64,000 nt of DNA from Leptospiraceae bacterium. Lineage in GTDB: Bacteria > Spirochaetota > Leptospiria > Leptospirales > Leptospiraceae. The stretch lies in the NCBI GenBank assembly GCA_022402465.1, contig JAKRSH010000045.1, positions 1 through 64,000 of the forward strand, in the 5' to 3' direction. Position numbers and translations under genes: made by a program. The notes under the pieces were generated by a model. That model ran no database searches. It was not told the origin of the DNA and worked only from the letters and a program-made list of their open reading frames with translations. This document shows positions 44,872 through 56,650 of this stretch, in pieces. Positions within the stretch are counted from its first letter, which is position 1, and each line of letters starts with the position of its first letter.

Positions 44872-46677
44872 TTGAAAGACTGGGTTAAGACAAATTTTAA
44901 AAATCGCGTAGCGGCAGAATCACTAAGTAAAGATAAAATAGGCAAGAAAGTATTTCTCTGCGGTTGGGCGTTTCGATTTCGTGACCAAGGTGGAGTAATC
45001 TTTATAGATCTTCGCGATAGATCAGGCATAGTTCAAATAGTAGCAAGGAAGGAATCCTTGGGTGAGGATTTTCACTTAGCCGAAAAGATTCGATCTGAGT
45101 TTGTAATTGCCATTGAAGGTGAGTTAGTTGCAAGAGCTCCAGAAGCGATCAATCCTAAGATGAAGACTGGAGATGTGGAAATTATTCTTTCTTCTATGGA
45201 AATCCTAAATCATTCCAAGACACCACCATTTTCCCTAGATGAATACGATGCCTCAGGTGAAGAAGTTCGTTTAAAATATCGTTATCTTGATATGCGAACC
45301 AATGAGCTTAAGGATAGAATGGTTCTTCGTCACAAATTTATTTACGCAATTCGAGAATACCTGAACCAAGAAGAATTTCTAGAAATTGAAACTCCTATTC
45401 TCAATAAATCAACTCCAGAAGGTGCAAGAGATTTCTTGGTTCCTTCTAGGATGAATGCTGGAGAATTTTATGCTCTTCCACAATCGCCTCAAATTTTTAA
45501 GCAAATATTGATGGTTGGTGGGATGGAAAGATATTTCCAGGTAGTAAAATGTTTTAGAGATGAAGATCTTAGAGCAGATAGACAACCAGAATTTACTCAA
45601 TTGGATATGGAATACTCTTTTGTTGATGAAGAAGAAATTCAAGCATCTATTGAATCTATGTTCACTCATGTATTTGCAAAAGTTTTTAACAAAAAAATCT
45701 CCGCACCATTCCCACGCATGACATATAAACAGGCGATGGAGGAATATGGATCGGATAAACCAGATCTACGATTCGGAATGAAATTAGTGAATGTTTCTGA
45801 AGAAGTAAAGAGTTGTGATTTTCAAGTATTTACACAGGCATTGCAATCAGGTGGTATCGTTAAGGCTATCGTTGTGCCAGGTGGTGCTAATATCTCTCGG
45901 AAAGAAATAGAAGACTTGACCTCTTGGCTGGGAAGAGATTTTAGATCCAAGGGTCTTGCCTATATGAAGCATGCAGCAAATGGACTCGAGTCAGCTATCA
46001 CCAAACGCTTCAAAGCCGAGGAATTGCAAGCAATTGCACAAAAAGTTGGTAGCAAAGAGGGAGACATGGTTTTCTTTGGTGCTGATTCAGCTAAGATCGT
46101 TCATGCAAGTTTAGGCGCACTTCGTCTTCGCCTAGCTGAAAAATATGATACGCCAAATCCAGATGAGTTGAATTTTTCCTGGGTTGTTGATTTTCCTATG
46201 TTTGAAAAAGATGATGATAGCAATCAATGGATAGCACTTCACCATCCCTTTACTTCACCAAAGAATGATGATCTAAGTTTGATTGATACCTTGTTAGACG
46301 GGTCGAATCCGGAAGGAATCATCCGAGCTAAGGCCTATGATCTCGTTCTCAACGGAAATGAAATTGGCGGTGGTTCTATTCGTATCCATGATGAAAGAAT
46401 TCAATCTAAGGTTTTTAAGATTTTAGGAATCCAAGAAGACGATGCCAAAGAAAAATTTGGATTTCTCTTGGATGCCTTAGCTTATGGTGCACCTCCACAT
46501 GGTGGGATTGCCTTTGGTATAGATCGTATTATGATGATTCTCTCGCATGCACAATCCATACGGGATGTTATTGCTTTTCCAAAAACACAGAAAGGAACCT
46601 GTATGATGAGTGGATGCCCAACACCTGTAGGAAGAGAGCAATTGGAAGAACTTAAGCTTAGAGCTATTACTATTTAG
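44872..46677 (+). CDS. aspS: Aspartyl-tRNA synthetase
   Basis: 601 residues, bacterial-type AspRS. TTG start at 44872 with AAGGAT upstream. An N-terminal OB anticodon-binding domain ([20 protein letters not shown]) is followed by class II motif 2 ([20 protein letters not shown]), a GAD insertion domain and motif 3 ([14 protein letters not shown]). It charges tRNA-Asp. Whether it also acts on tRNA-Asn is not determinable here. Confidence 0.96.
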   Translation: MKDWVKTNFKNRVAAESLSKDKIGKKVFLCGWAFRFRDQGGVIFIDLRDRSGIVQIVARKESLGEDFHLAEKIRSEFVIAIEGELVARAPEAINPKMKTGDVEIILSSMEILNHSKTPPFSLDEYDASGEEVRLKYRYLDMRTNELKDRMVLRHKFIYAIREYLNQEEFLEIETPILNKSTPEGARDFLVPSRMNAGEFYALPQSPQIFKQILMVGGMERYFQVVKCFRDEDLRADRQPEFTQLDMEYSFVDEEEIQASIESMFTHVFAKVFNKKISAPFPRMTYKQAMEEYGSDKPDLRFGMKLVNVSEEVKSCDFQVFTQALQSGGIVKAIVVPGGANISRKEIEDLTSWLGRDFRSKGLAYMKHAANGLESAITKRFKAEELQAIAQKVGSKEGDMVFFGADSAKIVHASLGALRLRLAEKYDTPNPDELNFSWVVDFPMFEKDDDSNQWIALHHPFTSPKNDDLSLIDTLLDGSNPEGIIRAKAYDLVLNGNEIGGGSIRIHDERIQSKVFKILGIQEDDAKEKFGFLLDALAYGAPPHGGIAFGIDRIMMILSHAQSIRDVIAFPKTQKGTCMMSGCPTPVGREQLEELKLRAITI

Positions 46678-46747
46678 AACCATGATTTTTTTACTTGCTT
46701 TTTCTTATCTTAGGGGCATTCTTCTTATTTAGGAGATAACTTACCGA

Positions 46748-47746
46748 TTGATATCAACTAGTAAGAATTTTGTTTTTAAAAACCAAGAACTCTACGAGAA
46801 AATCTGTGGGATAGGCGACTCCAAGCTAGAATCTGTTCAAAAACAATTAGGCGTTAAAATCATTCCTAGAGGAATTACCTTAATTATTCAAGGTGAAGAT
46901 GAACTAGCCGAACAAGCTGTCCAATTTTTTCATAATATTCAAAGCGAAATAATTTCCAGACCTGATAGAGATAATTTAGATTCATATGATATTGATGGCT
47001 TTTTCCAGAAGCAATATCACAAATTCCAAGAGCCTAGGGAGAATGGTCTTTCTTTTTCTGAAGAAGAAGATTCTCCATGGTCTCCTAAGAATAAAATCTT
47101 TGTTAACTACAAAGGAAAACCAATTTATCCGAGATCTGAAAACCAAGAAAAATTTGCGGATAGTCTCAAAAGTGCATTTATTAGTTTTGGTCTAGGCCCT
47201 GCAGGAACAGGTAAGACTTTTCTTTCTATAGCCTCAGCTTGCAGAATGATGCAAGCCGGAGAAATAGATCGTTTGGTTTTAACAAGACCTGCTGTAGAAG
47301 CAGGAGAGAGTTTAGGATTTTTACCAGGTGATTTAGTTCAGAAAGTAAATCCCTACCTTAGACCTATCTATGACGCCTTACACGAATGTATTGGATTCGA
47401 GAAGACCACCGAACTAATATCAGTTGGTAAAATTGAAATCGCACCTATAGCTTTTATGAGGGGTCGTACTCTTGCTAATTCATTTATTATCCTTGACGAA
47501 GCACAGAATTGCACACTACCTCAATTGAAAATGTTTCTTACAAGATTTGGCAAAAATTCAAGAATGAGTATATCGGGAGATATATCTCAAATCGACTTAG
47601 ATTATGGAAGGTCAGGACTTGAAAAGGTTTCTGAAATTTTGGATGGAGTTAAGGGTATAGATATTATTCAATTTACAGAAAAGGATATTACTCGCCACCC
47701 AATTGTTGAACGTATAGTCCGTAGATTTGCTGGTAAGGGTTTATGA
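46748..47746 (+). CDS. phoH: PhoH-family ATPase
   Basis: 332 residues from TTG 46748, with AGGAG about 12 nt upstream. Walker [11 protein letters not shown] (about 154-163), then [16 protein letters not shown] and Walker [10 protein letters not shown] are PhoH hallmarks; an N-terminal PIN-like or KH-like region precedes. PhoH proteins act in RNA metabolism beside YbeY. The stop overlaps the next start by ATGA. Confidence 0.94.
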   Translation: MISTSKNFVFKNQELYEKICGIGDSKLESVQKQLGVKIIPRGITLIIQGEDELAEQAVQFFHNIQSEIISRPDRDNLDSYDIDGFFQKQYHKFQEPRENGLSFSEEEDSPWSPKNKIFVNYKGKPIYPRSENQEKFADSLKSAFISFGLGPAGTGKTFLSIASACRMMQAGEIDRLVLTRPAVEAGESLGFLPGDLVQKVNPYLRPIYDALHECIGFEKTTELISVGKIEIAPIAFMRGRTLANSFIILDEAQNCTLPQLKMFLTRFGKNSRMSISGDISQIDLDYGRSGLEKVSEILDGVKGIDIIQFTEKDITRHPIVERIVRRFAGKGL

Positions 47747-50127
47747 TTTCAAAATACTTTGAAGATTTTATGGCAAGCATCACAGATAGTTTAACGAAAG
47801 TTAGATCTCTATATTTTGTTCGAAATCTTCAGTTTGCACTTATCTTTCTTACTCTTGCCGCAGTAACTTTTATACTTGCTCGACCCTATTTGGGTCAACC
47901 TAAGGTTGATACTAGTCCTGACGGACTCTATTCAATTGGTAAGTCTTCACCTGAAACTATAGTGAGCAGTAAGGAAATTTACTATGATGACCAAGAAAAG
48001 ACTCTTGCCGCAAAGGTAAAAGCTGAACAAAGTGTACCATATCATTTTGATAAAGATTATTCTGTCCTCACCAATGTAATAGATCAGTATATTCAAGAAG
48101 ATGTAGATTTACTGAAAAGTTTTGCCTTATCAGAGAACAGAACTAATCTTAATAAATTAAAGTCAGATATTCCTCGTTGGAAAAGGCGAAGTAATGAAGA
48201 CCTTAAATTATTGGTTGATTATCCTAAGAAAGATAAATTAAAAAGCGCGATTGAACAATATACCAATATTGTATTCAGTAAGACCTGCGTATTAAAAGAT
48301 TTAAATCTTGATATTAAAAACTTAGAAAAAGTAGGTGGCAGAGTTCGAAATGAAGGTAAGAAGGATAGCGATTCCATTCTTACTTCTGAATATATTTTCA
48401 CTCGTTCAGATATGTACAATAATAGAGACATAGCTGAAAGAATGAAGATGCTAGCCGAACTAAATATCAAAGGATTCAATTCTGAGGTTTTGGCTGCAAT
48501 TATAAAGATTGGACAATCTTACATTTTCTCCTATCCTGCTTGTGAATTTAACTCTGAAGAGACAGATAAGGCTAGATCGAAAGCAAGATCCATAGTTGAA
48601 GTGGTAAAGAGTAAAATAGGGTCAAACCAAGTGATAGTAAGAAGTGGTGAAATTATCACGCCAGAAATCAGTACTAGGTTAGAAATTCTAAATAAATACG
48701 CAACACGTGCCAATCTCTCTTCTATCATTTCTATGCTATTGGTTCAAATTGTTTTTGTTGTAATCATTGCTAGTTTTCTTATAAAATACAATCATAAAAG
48801 ATTAAATGATGTCTCCAGTAATGTTGTAGTTTTTTCTATGATATGGTTGATATTAATCTTCACCTTTATAGTTTCACAAATCTATTTCAATGTTGAATCA
48901 GATTTTATGACTACTTATTATTTCTCACTCTTTATACCGATTGGTATGGTCTGTCTTCTAATTAGTTTTATCTATGATGAAAAGATGGCACTCGCTTTGG
49001 GTTTTTATCTTTCGTTTTTTGTATATTTTGCATCTCATAATAATTCAACATCTTTAATCTTATGTATCTCTACTTCCGTTGCAGGCTCTTTATATGGTAT
49101 GAAGATTCGTAAACGTATCGATTTTATCAAGGCAGCCTTTTTGCTAGCCTTGATCCAATTAGTTGTATCTACAAGTGGATACTTATTCGATTCTAGAGAC
49201 TACTGGGTTTCGAATCCTACTGGTAATTTTGTAACTGACTTTTTTAATTCCAATATCTTTCGCTTGTATATGCTATGTGCTGTGAACGGATTTCTTTCTG
49301 CTATTGCTATGCAGTTTATACTTCCTATCTATGAGTATATTTTTAATATTCCCACTAGATTTAAGTTAGTCGAACTTGCCGATACTGGGCATCCCTTGCT
49401 TCAATCCTTATTGACTAAAGCTCCTTCTACTTACACTCATACCTTCCTTGTGGCTGCCTTATCTGAAAGAGCGGCTCAAAATCTTGGTTTGGATTGGTTG
49501 TTGACTCGAGTAGGAGTCTACTACCATGATATAGGTAAAATTCCCAACGCAGGATTTTTTGTTGAAAACCAGCACTTAATTCCTAAGCCTGAGAACATTG
49601 ATAAGGACAATCCATCCATTGCTGCTAAGGTAGTAATCGATCATGTTCTTGATGGAATCGAGATGGCTAAGAAAGCAAGACTACCTCGCGAGGTTATTAA
49701 TTTTATTCCAGAGCACCATGGTACGAGCACTATGGCTTTCTTTTATCACAAAGCACTTGCTAGTCTTTCTGTTAAACAAAGAAGAAAGATATCCAAGTCA
49801 GATTTCCAATATCCAGGACCTATTCCCCAATCCAAAGAAACAGCAATTGTTATGATCGCTGATTCCTTGGAAGCAGCATCAAGATCTTTAGAAGAAGTTA
49901 CTCATGAGTCTTTAGATAATTTAATCCAAAAGATCATAAATATAAAACTAGCTGAGAATCAACTAGATGATTCTGGACTTACCATAGGAGACTTGGAGGT
50001 GATTAAGTCATCTTTCAAAGAAGTCTTGCTTTCTAGCTTACACCAAAGACCTAAGTATCCTAAACCAGAAGATACAAAGGCATTAGAAAATAGTTCTAAA
50101 AAGCCTAAATCTAAGATTAAGTCTTAG
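47743..50127 (+). CDS. 7TM-HD family phosphohydrolase (PgpH-like)
   Basis: 794 residues: an N-terminal TM, a large extracytoplasmic 7TMR-HDED domain (about 60-330), seven TM helices (about 335-530), and a cytoplasmic HD domain with [13 protein letters not shown] and [12 protein letters not shown]. PgpH of Firmicutes degrades cyclic di-AMP; that substrate is only inferred here. It sits between phoH and ybeY, a common arrangement. The Lys/Ser/Pro tail is non-conserved. Confidence 0.93.
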   Translation: MISKYFEDFMASITDSLTKVRSLYFVRNLQFALIFLTLAAVTFILARPYLGQPKVDTSPDGLYSIGKSSPETIVSSKEIYYDDQEKTLAAKVKAEQSVPYHFDKDYSVLTNVIDQYIQEDVDLLKSFALSENRTNLNKLKSDIPRWKRRSNEDLKLLVDYPKKDKLKSAIEQYTNIVFSKTCVLKDLNLDIKNLEKVGGRVRNEGKKDSDSILTSEYIFTRSDMYNNRDIAERMKMLAELNIKGFNSEVLAAIIKIGQSYIFSYPACEFNSEETDKARSKARSIVEVVKSKIGSNQVIVRSGEIITPEISTRLEILNKYATRANLSSIISMLLVQIVFVVIIASFLIKYNHKRLNDVSSNVVVFSMIWLILIFTFIVSQIYFNVESDFMTTYYFSLFIPIGMVCLLISFIYDEKMALALGFYLSFFVYFASHNNSTSLILCISTSVAGSLYGMKIRKRIDFIKAAFLLALIQLVVSTSGYLFDSRDYWVSNPTGNFVTDFFNSNIFRLYMLCAVNGFLSAIAMQFILPIYEYIFNIPTRFKLVELADTGHPLLQSLLTKAPSTYTHTFLVAALSERAAQNLGLDWLLTRVGVYYHDIGKIPNAGFFVENQHLIPKPENIDKDNPSIAAKVVIDHVLDGIEMAKKARLPREVINFIPEHHGTSTMAFFYHKALASLSVKQRRKISKSDFQYPGPIPQSKETAIVMIADSLEAASRSLEEVTHESLDNLIQKIINIKLAENQLDDSGLTIGDLEVIKSSFKEVLLSSLHQRPKYPKPEDTKALENSSKKPKSKIKS

Positions 50128-50136
50128 TATGTATCC

Positions 50137-50601
50137 ATGGAATCAGTTAGAGTAGAATTCACTGATCTTAAAATTCAAGATACTCTCTTAGATTCTTTAG
50201 AAAGAATTATTACGCAATTTATAAGAGAAGTAAAACCTTCTTGGCTGGAATCTTGGGAAATCTCTATTCTTATTTGTACAAATAAAGAAATCCAAACCAT
50301 TAATAGAAAAAAGAGATCCAAAGATTCTCCAACAGATGTTTTATCTTTTCCAATGCTAGATATGAATATTCCCATACCACATCAGATGATAGGTGAAGTG
50401 ATTATTTCCTGGGATACAACTATTACTCAAGCTGAGAAAATCGGACATTCTGTACAGGATGAATTTTATAGATTGTTGGTTCACGGTATATTACATCTTT
50501 TTGGATATGATCATGAGACAAACCAAGAAGATGAACTTAAAATGAAAGCTAAAGAAGACGAATTATTAAATTTAGTTTTTGGTGACTCAACTTGGGATTA
50601 A
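50137..50601 (+). CDS. ybeY: Endoribonuclease YbeY
   Basis: 154 residues. The zinc-binding HGILHLFGYDHE motif (His116, His120, His126) and SPTDVLSFPM are diagnostic. It acts in rRNA maturation and ribosome quality control. Ends overlapping the recO start by 10 nt. Confidence 0.95.
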   Translation: MESVRVEFTDLKIQDTLLDSLERIITQFIREVKPSWLESWEISILICTNKEIQTINRKKRSKDSPTDVLSFPMLDMNIPIPHQMIGEVIISWDTTITQAEKIGHSVQDEFYRLLVHGILHLFGYDHETNQEDELKMKAKEDELLNLVFGDSTWD

Positions 50602-51350
50602 AGAAAGACTCAGGAATTATTATTTCTGCAAAAGATATGAATGAGGCAGATCGCTTGATCACCGTCTTATCTGAGGAAGGACCTAGACAGAATTACTTTA
50701 TCAGAGGACTTCGTAAATCCAAAACTAGATCAAAGCCCGCAGCCGAACTAGGTTCATATATAGAATTAAATTATTACGATAGAGAAGGAAAAGATTGGAA
50801 GGATGTTAAAGAAACTCATTTAATCAATCGATTTGAGGAAATCAAATCATCTGTGATTGGCTTGTATTTTCTTTCTTATATCTTTGAAATTTGCTCCTTG
50901 CTTTTGCCTGAAGGAGAAAATCATACAAAGGAAGCTGTGCTAATCCTAAAGGCAATGGAAGAAGTTAATCTAAATGGATTTTACTTCGGAATACTTCCCT
51001 TCATCAAAGTGCGTTTACTGGGTTATCTTGGTTTATTTCCTGAGGATTTTCTTTGTTCTGATTGTGGTGAGGATCTCTGGACCAAAAAAGAAGCAGATAT
51101 CAATGATACCACCTTGGAAATGTTTTGTGGAGAATGTAGAAGTATACTTAAAAATAAAATCAACACACTTAAATTATTTAAGGATTGTAGCAGAGTCAAA
51201 TTTTCAGACTTATTTGCTAGGGATATTCCTATGGAATTGATAAAGGATTTAGATAGAATTTTGAATCATTTTTTGGAAAGTTATCTTGGAAGAAGCTTGA
51301 AAACTTCTAAGGAATTTTATAGGCTATTAGAAAATGAACTCATTCATTAA
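50592..51350 (+). CDS. recO: DNA repair protein RecO
   Basis: 252 residues, TTG start at 50592. An N-terminal OB-fold (SGIIISAKDMNEADRLITVLSEEG and GLRKSKTRSKPAAELGSY; read as separate pieces) is followed by a helical part and a zinc site of two CxxC pairs (CSDC and CGEC). RecO loads RecA with RecR at gaps. Confidence 0.93.
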   Translation: MGLKKDSGIIISAKDMNEADRLITVLSEEGPRQNYFIRGLRKSKTRSKPAAELGSYIELNYYDREGKDWKDVKETHLINRFEEIKSSVIGLYFLSYIFEICSLLLPEGENHTKEAVLILKAMEEVNLNGFYFGILPFIKVRLLGYLGLFPEDFLCSDCGEDLWTKKEADINDTTLEMFCGECRSILKNKINTLKLFKDCSRVKFSDLFARDIPMELIKDLDRILNHFLESYLGRSLKTSKEFYRLLENELIH

Positions 51351-51558
51351 AACACTAATCTTTCTCATGCTTTTATCTTTGACCATATTTTCCATTTCGC
51401 TATCAATGAAAAAGGGAAAATCAGTAAGTAGCAATTACAAATCCGAGAAAATAAAAAAGAAAGAATCTTTTCGAGATTTTTTATTCTCCAAGAAAAATAT
51501 CATCTTCCAAGAATTAGAAGAAAACTGGTGTAGGAAATTCAATTGCAATTCAGGGTAG
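51334..51558 (+). CDS. Small membrane protein of unknown function
   Basis: 74 residues with one N-terminal hydrophobic helix (about 7-24), a Lys-rich stretch and two Cys near the C-terminus. It overlaps the recO end by 17 nt and ends 22 bp before argS. No clear ribosome site or known homologue by eye. Its hydrophobic-then-basic layout looks like a real small protein, but it could be spurious. Confidence 0.45.
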   Translation: MNSFIKTLIFLMLLSLTIFSISLSMKKGKSVSSNYKSEKIKKKESFRDFLFSKKNIIFQELEENWCRKFNCNSG

Positions 51559-51580
51559 ATTTTGAAAACTATCAGCAAGC

Positions 51581-53344
51581 ATGCAAGTCAACGATTTAAT
51601 CAAAGAAAAAGTTCTCTCAGAATTAAAAGAATCAATTTTAGAATTTCTCATTGCTACTGAAATAAAAATTGATGATTGTAGGATTCGTATCGAATACTCT
51701 CGTGATGAGAAATTCGGTAATTATTCATCTCCTTTTGCTATGGAGAATAAAAATCTCTTTGGTAAGCCTCCCCTTGAAATAGCGAAATCCTTAACTGAGT
51801 TCCTTGAGAAAAGAAACCAAGAGAATTCCTTCTTTAGTGAAATTACTTGTACTGCACCTGGTTTTATAAATTTCCGAGTCTCTCAGCCTCAACTCTTGAG
51901 TTTTGTTAATAACTTCATTCTTAATAATGATCCTTTTGTAAAGTTAGATAAAACTAAAAAAATAAACTTAGAATTCGTAAGTGCAAATCCTACTGGGCCA
52001 CTCAATATAGTTTCTGCTAGAGCTTGTGCTTATGGAGATTCCTTAGCCAAATTACTTTTAACTTTGGGTCATAGTCTTGATCGAGAATTTTATGTAAATG
52101 ATTATGGAAACCAAGTCAATCTACTTGGTGTTGCTTGTATCTTGAGAACCAAAGAAGCATTAGGTGAATCAATAAGCTTTCAAGAGGAAGAAGATGGACG
52201 TTCCATCTACGAATTGATTGAAGCAAATATTCTTCCTAAAGAAAGCTACAGAGGTGAATATATAAAAGATATAGTTGAATCTATCTCATCCCAAGCTACT
52301 ATTTGGAATGAAATTCTTACTCTTATAAAAAATAAATCTTGGGATGAATTGATTTCATTTTATTCATTAAAGGCAATTGAAAGCAATCTAGACGGTCAGA
52401 AGAAAGATCTGCAAGACTTTGGCGTAAAGTTTGATAGGTTTTTTTCTGAGAGAACCTTACATGAATCAGGTGCAGTATTAAATTCTATTGAAAATCTAAT
52501 TAAAACGGGGGATATTTTTGAAGAAGATGGTAAAAAAATATTTCGATCTACAAAGTACGGTGATGATAAAGATAGAGTAGTGATTCGAGATGATGGAAGG
52601 CCTACTTATTTGCTTGCTGATATTGCTTATCATATAAATAAAATGGAACGTGGCTATGATGAGATAATTGATATCTGGGGACCAGATCACCATGGTTACA
52701 TAGCGAGACTTGCTGGTGCTATGCAATCTCTAGGATATGGGAATGATAAGTTTAAGGTTATCATCTGCCAACAAGTGAATCTTATTGAAGATGGGAAGAA
52801 AGTAAAGATGAGTAAAAGGCTTGGTAATTTTCAAAGAATGACAGATCTCATCCACTATCTTGGTAAGAGTGCAAAAGATGTTGGGCGTTATTTTTTTACT
52901 ACAAGAACAGCGGAAGCTCCTTTAGATTTTGATTTGGATCTAGCGAAAGACGAATCCGACAAAAACCCAGTTTTCTATCTGCAATATGCGCATGCGAGAA
53001 TCTCCTCTATTTTCAGAGAAGTAGGTTCAGAATATTCTAATAAATTTAACAAAGATTTTGAATGGACTGATGATAGACTTACACTTTTATTTTGGGTCGC
53101 TAGATTTTCAGAAGAAGTATATGACGCTGCATTGAACCGCGAGCCTCATAGAATTGCAACTTATTTACAAAGTTTAGCTAAGCATTTTACCAGATTCTAT
53201 GGTAATAAATTAAATCGATTAAAGGAATGTGATGAGAGTACAAGACAGAATCTGGCTTACTTATGTAAGGTAACTCAGATTGCACTTCAGCAAGGATTAG
53301 GAATTCTTGGAATTAATGCTCCCGATAGGATGGATAAGCAATAA
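51581..53344 (+). CDS. argS: Arginyl-tRNA synthetase
   Basis: 587 residues. Class I ArgRS with an N-terminal Add-1 domain (1-110), the FVSANPTGP lead into the ATP site, KMSKR (409-413) and the DALR anticodon-binding domain at the end. The HIGH motif is replaced: after TGPL come Asn142-Ile-Val-Ser145 where HVGH is usual. Overall conservation (FYVNDYGNQ, YLLADIAYH, WGPDHHGYI) suggests an active enzyme. cinA follows after 3 bp. Confidence 0.94.
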   Translation: MQVNDLIKEKVLSELKESILEFLIATEIKIDDCRIRIEYSRDEKFGNYSSPFAMENKNLFGKPPLEIAKSLTEFLEKRNQENSFFSEITCTAPGFINFRVSQPQLLSFVNNFILNNDPFVKLDKTKKINLEFVSANPTGPLNIVSARACAYGDSLAKLLLTLGHSLDREFYVNDYGNQVNLLGVACILRTKEALGESISFQEEEDGRSIYELIEANILPKESYRGEYIKDIVESISSQATIWNEILTLIKNKSWDELISFYSLKAIESNLDGQKKDLQDFGVKFDRFFSERTLHESGAVLNSIENLIKTGDIFEEDGKKIFRSTKYGDDKDRVVIRDDGRPTYLLADIAYHINKMERGYDEIIDIWGPDHHGYIARLAGAMQSLGYGNDKFKVIICQQVNLIEDGKKVKMSKRLGNFQRMTDLIHYLGKSAKDVGRYFFTTRTAEAPLDFDLDLAKDESDKNPVFYLQYAHARISSIFREVGSEYSNKFNKDFEWTDDRLTLLFWVARFSEEVYDAALNREPHRIATYLQSLAKHFTRFYGNKLNRLKECDESTRQNLAYLCKVTQIALQQGLGILGINAPDRMDKQ

Positions 53345-53347
53345 GCT

Positions 53348-54604
53348 ATGAAGAAATATTCTATAACAATCATTTCAACAGGATCTGAAATTACGGGAGG
53401 CAAATCTCAGGATACCAATTCTATGTGGATGGCTAATGAGCTAGCAGGACTGGGGATTAAAGTTCGAAACTTCCTTGCACTACCAGATGATCCAGAAATC
53501 ATTTATGATGAAATTATAAATCTAAGGGAGAAATCCATTCAGAGGAAGGATGAAATTGCTTGGTTCATATTAACAGGCGGTCTTGGACCAACTGAGGATG
53601 ATTATACGGTTGATGTTGTTTTAAAAATTTTGAATAAGCCATCTGAAATAGTTGAGAAGGCTAGATTAAAACTTGAATCAATCTATCGTGCTAGGGGCAG
53701 GGATCTTGGTGATCTTCTTCCCGCTGTACTAAGACAAACTAGAATTCCTACAGATTCAATACCCCTAGATAATAAAGTAGGCATAGCTCCAGGTTTTATT
53801 TCAGAATTAGCACCTAATATAAATTTGTGTTGTATGCCTGGCGTTCCATCTGAAATGAGGGAAATGTTTACTAAGAGACTACTTCCCAAGATTCGAGATT
53901 CTATATCTCCCACGAAAATGTTTCGAGCTGAGAAGTTTATATGGAACCAAGGTGAATCTCTCTACCAAGAAAAATTTGTTAAAAATCATCCCATCTTACA
54001 ATCAGGAAGGGTAGAGTGGGGTGTCACTGCGAAACGTGGCTATGTCAAGGTAACATACCTGAGTCCAGAAGAATCTGATCTTGCTAAAATTTTGAGTGAT
54101 CTCGATAATACTTTTCCTGATTCCTGCTCGGATGATATATTTAGTCTAATACCTAAAATTTTAACCGAGAGAAAACAGAAGATAGCAGTGGCTGAGTCTT
54201 GTACGGGAGGTTGGGTTGGTAAATTATTTACTGACCTTGCTGGTTCTTCTAAGTATTTTATTTCTTCGCTTGTAACTTATGATAATATTGCCAAAGAGAA
54301 TATTCTTTTTGTTAATAGTGAGACCCTATTGAAGAAAGGTGCAGTGAGTCCGGAAGTTGCAATTCAAATGACGAATGGTTTAGAGAAACATTTCGATTTA
54401 GATTATTCCTTAAGTATAACAGGAATTGCTGGGCCAGATGGAGGAACGGATGAGAAACCTGTTGGCTTGGTATATATTGCAACAAAGAAAAAAGGACAAG
54501 CTGCTAGAGTTCTTGAATATAGATTTCCTGGGAACCGAGAAATAGTAAGAGAAGCTAGCGCTCATAATGCGATATTTCAACTTTTTAAGGAGATAAGCCA
54601 ATGA
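53348..54604 (+). CDS. cinA: CinA-like protein (nicotinamide-nucleotide amidase)
   Basis: 418 residues: an N-terminal molybdopterin-binding-like domain with STGSEITGGKSQDTN and LTGGLGPTEDDYT, and a C-terminal PncC amidase domain with VAESCTGG and SITGIAGPDGGTDEKPVGLVY (read in two pieces). It removes the amide from NMN in the pyridine nucleotide salvage cycle. Its stop overlaps the next start by ATGA. Confidence 0.94.
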   Translation: MKKYSITIISTGSEITGGKSQDTNSMWMANELAGLGIKVRNFLALPDDPEIIYDEIINLREKSIQRKDEIAWFILTGGLGPTEDDYTVDVVLKILNKPSEIVEKARLKLESIYRARGRDLGDLLPAVLRQTRIPTDSIPLDNKVGIAPGFISELAPNINLCCMPGVPSEMREMFTKRLLPKIRDSISPTKMFRAEKFIWNQGESLYQEKFVKNHPILQSGRVEWGVTAKRGYVKVTYLSPEESDLAKILSDLDNTFPDSCSDDIFSLIPKILTERKQKIAVAESCTGGWVGKLFTDLAGSSKYFISSLVTYDNIAKENILFVNSETLLKKGAVSPEVAIQMTNGLEKHFDLDYSLSITGIAGPDGGTDEKPVGLVYIATKKKGQAARVLEYRFPGNREIVREASAHNAIFQLFKEISQ

Positions 54605-55677
54605 AGATATATTTAGCATCGATTCTTTTTTTTGTTTTAGTTTTTATCATTTTTCCTAGTTCTAAGTATGACTTTCAAATGAATGTGATAGATACTTGGA
54701 TCTGGGATAAGCAAGGAGGATACGGAACCCAGGCTTCCAGTATTTCTGAAAACCCAACTTCGAATTTGGCAGGATATAAAACCCAGGGCACCTTTTATTC
54801 CTTTCCTTCTAAAAAATTTATAAAAATGGAAGAAGGGTTTTTATTGGATTATTCCATATTTGGTGAGGGCTTTTACCAATATAAAAAGTTAGGTGATGAG
54901 GTTTCTTTTTTTGATGCGAATAATGAATTGTTCTGGAAGAAACCCTATTCTAGTTATCCAAGACCAGGTTATAATCCAAATTTGATTCCATTTGTTTCTG
55001 GAGATGGTAACATAGTCTTCCTTGTTGATAAAAATGGCAATCAAACAGGGATCAAGCAAGTAACTGGAAGATTTGCAACGGATATTTCTTATTCCTATTA
55101 TTCTGATCATACAATAATACTCTTCTCCGGTGGAGAATATTTTCTTTTAGATGGTGCTGGAGTCTTGTTGCAAAAACATAATTCAAAGGATATTGAACAC
55201 AATCAAAGCTACTTTGCTAAGTCAGTAGTACTTTCTCCCAATGGGAAAGCATTTGCCATTCATGCTCAAAATGGTGAGCTTGATACAATCTCTGTTTATG
55301 ATTTAGAAAATGAATTAATATACTCAAAGAATTTAAATTCAATAATCCCAAATAAAATCTATCTTGCCTTAGATGATGATGGCTCTTTATTATACTATGA
55401 AAATGATAAATTTACTTTATTAGATGAGGATGGGGATGAGATTGTTCATCACAAGGCTGATACTAAGAAAGTCTACCAAACTGTTTTTGTCAAAGATGGA
55501 ATTTTCTTTTTTCAATCGGGCAATGAATTGCAGCTGATAAATAAGAAAGGAATTGTATTGCGGAGTCTATTTATACCTAGTAACTTAAGGCCAGTTCGAG
55601 TTCTTCCCTCTAAGACGATTAACAATTTTTATATTGAAACATCTAAAGACCTTAGACAAATTACACTTCGTAAATAG
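54601..55677 (+). CDS. Membrane-anchored propeller-like protein, function unknown
   Basis: 358 residues with an N-terminal signal anchor (about 4-20) and an extracytoplasmic beta-rich domain whose repeating strand pairs ([20 protein letters not shown]-like, [19 protein letters not shown]) suggest a propeller. No family recognised. It is coupled to cinA and overlaps the convergent REC-ATPase gene by 17 bp. Confidence 0.7.
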   Translation: MKIYLASILFFVLVFIIFPSSKYDFQMNVIDTWIWDKQGGYGTQASSISENPTSNLAGYKTQGTFYSFPSKKFIKMEEGFLLDYSIFGEGFYQYKKLGDEVSFFDANNELFWKKPYSSYPRPGYNPNLIPFVSGDGNIVFLVDKNGNQTGIKQVTGRFATDISYSYYSDHTIILFSGGEYFLLDGAGVLLQKHNSKDIEHNQSYFAKSVVLSPNGKAFAIHAQNGELDTISVYDLENELIYSKNLNSIIPNKIYLALDDDGSLLYYENDKFTLLDEDGDEIVHHKADTKKVYQTVFVKDGIFFFQSGNELQLINKKGIVLRSLFIPSNLRPVRVLPSKTINNFYIETSKDLRQITLRK

Positions 55678-56650
55678 ACAGAGATTTGAAGCCTGATCTA
55701 CCTGCTTTGTCAATTAAAGATATTATTTCTGTTTTTTTATTTTTCTCAATATTGAATATTAATTGATCACTTATTTCTCTGCAAATGTAAAGACCTCGAC
55801 CATGCGAATCAGCAAGTCCTGGTGGAAACCCAGTTGAGCTATCGTTTGTTATGTGTCTATCGAGTCTCATGATGATTTCTTCTTTCTTCAGAGAACCAAA
55901 TCGATCTTGTATCACAAGTATAATGGTGTTTTTATCGTGACCATATCCAATTGTAAAATAATCCTCCTGTTGAAGGTCTATATTTTCCAAGGGAACAATT
56001 AAATCATTGGAAGGAATTTCAAATTGGTATTTGTATCGTCCATCATTATCTTTGGGCGCACGAATCATTGCATTAGCAGTTAATTCTTCTAACACTTGCT
56101 GGATAGAATTTGGGGCACCTTGTTGGATCATGTACTTTGCTATCTTGCCTGTAAGGATATTTCTTTCCTTATCACTTTTAATAGTTTTATACACTATCCC
56201 AGATTTGGGAGGCTCTTGGAATCCTGAATTAAGTTGATTGTCAATAACTTGAAATGATTCAGGAAAGTATTTCTCAACTCCAAAAATATTCTTTGTCAAT
56301 AGTTTATGAATCATAATTTCTATGACTCGGATATCTAAGAAAGAATATTTCGGAATGATATTCCAAACATTGTGTTCTTTAGCAAAATGTATGTAGTCGT
56401 TTATGTTGTAGGCTGTAATGAGTGCGTAAATTATTTCAGGATAATTACCTTGGATGTATTTAACTAAGTCCAGTCCAGATTTGCCTGGCATTCGAATATC
56501 TGTGATTACTAATTCTATGGGATGTTCTTTCAATATTTGAATGGCTTGATCATAATCTTCAGCATCATATACTTCATAATTAAGAGAGATTAAATCTTTA
56601 ATACCTTCACGAATGGAGTGATTATCTTCTACTATTAAAATTTTATTCAT
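55661..56650 (-). CDS. Response regulator fused to an RsbW/HATPase-type domain
   Basis: 329 residues. A CheY-like receiver (1-120) has Asp51 in VITDIRMPG and Lys101 as usual. The second half (about 160-325) is a GHKL ATPase with an N-box EELTANA (Asn193) and G-box-like [10 protein letters not shown], but no His-kinase DHp helix. It resembles RsbW-type serine kinases or anti-sigma factors. Its start overlaps the stop of the histidine kinase upstream, so that kinase likely phosphorylates it. Confidence 0.85.
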   Translation of the reverse strand: MNKILIVEDNHSIREGIKDLISLNYEVYDAEDYDQAIQILKEHPIELVITDIRMPGKSGLDLVKYIQGNYPEIIYALITAYNINDYIHFAKEHNVWNIIPKYSFLDIRVIEIMIHKLLTKNIFGVEKYFPESFQVIDNQLNSGFQEPPKSGIVYKTIKSDKERNILTGKIAKYMIQQGAPNSIQQVLEELTANAMIRAPKDNDGRYKYQFEIPSNDLIVPLENIDLQQEDYFTIGYGHDKNTIILVIQDRFGSLKKEEIIMRLDRHITNDSSTGFPPGLADSHGRGLYICREISDQLIFNIEKNKKTEIISLIDKAGRSGFKSLSIYEV

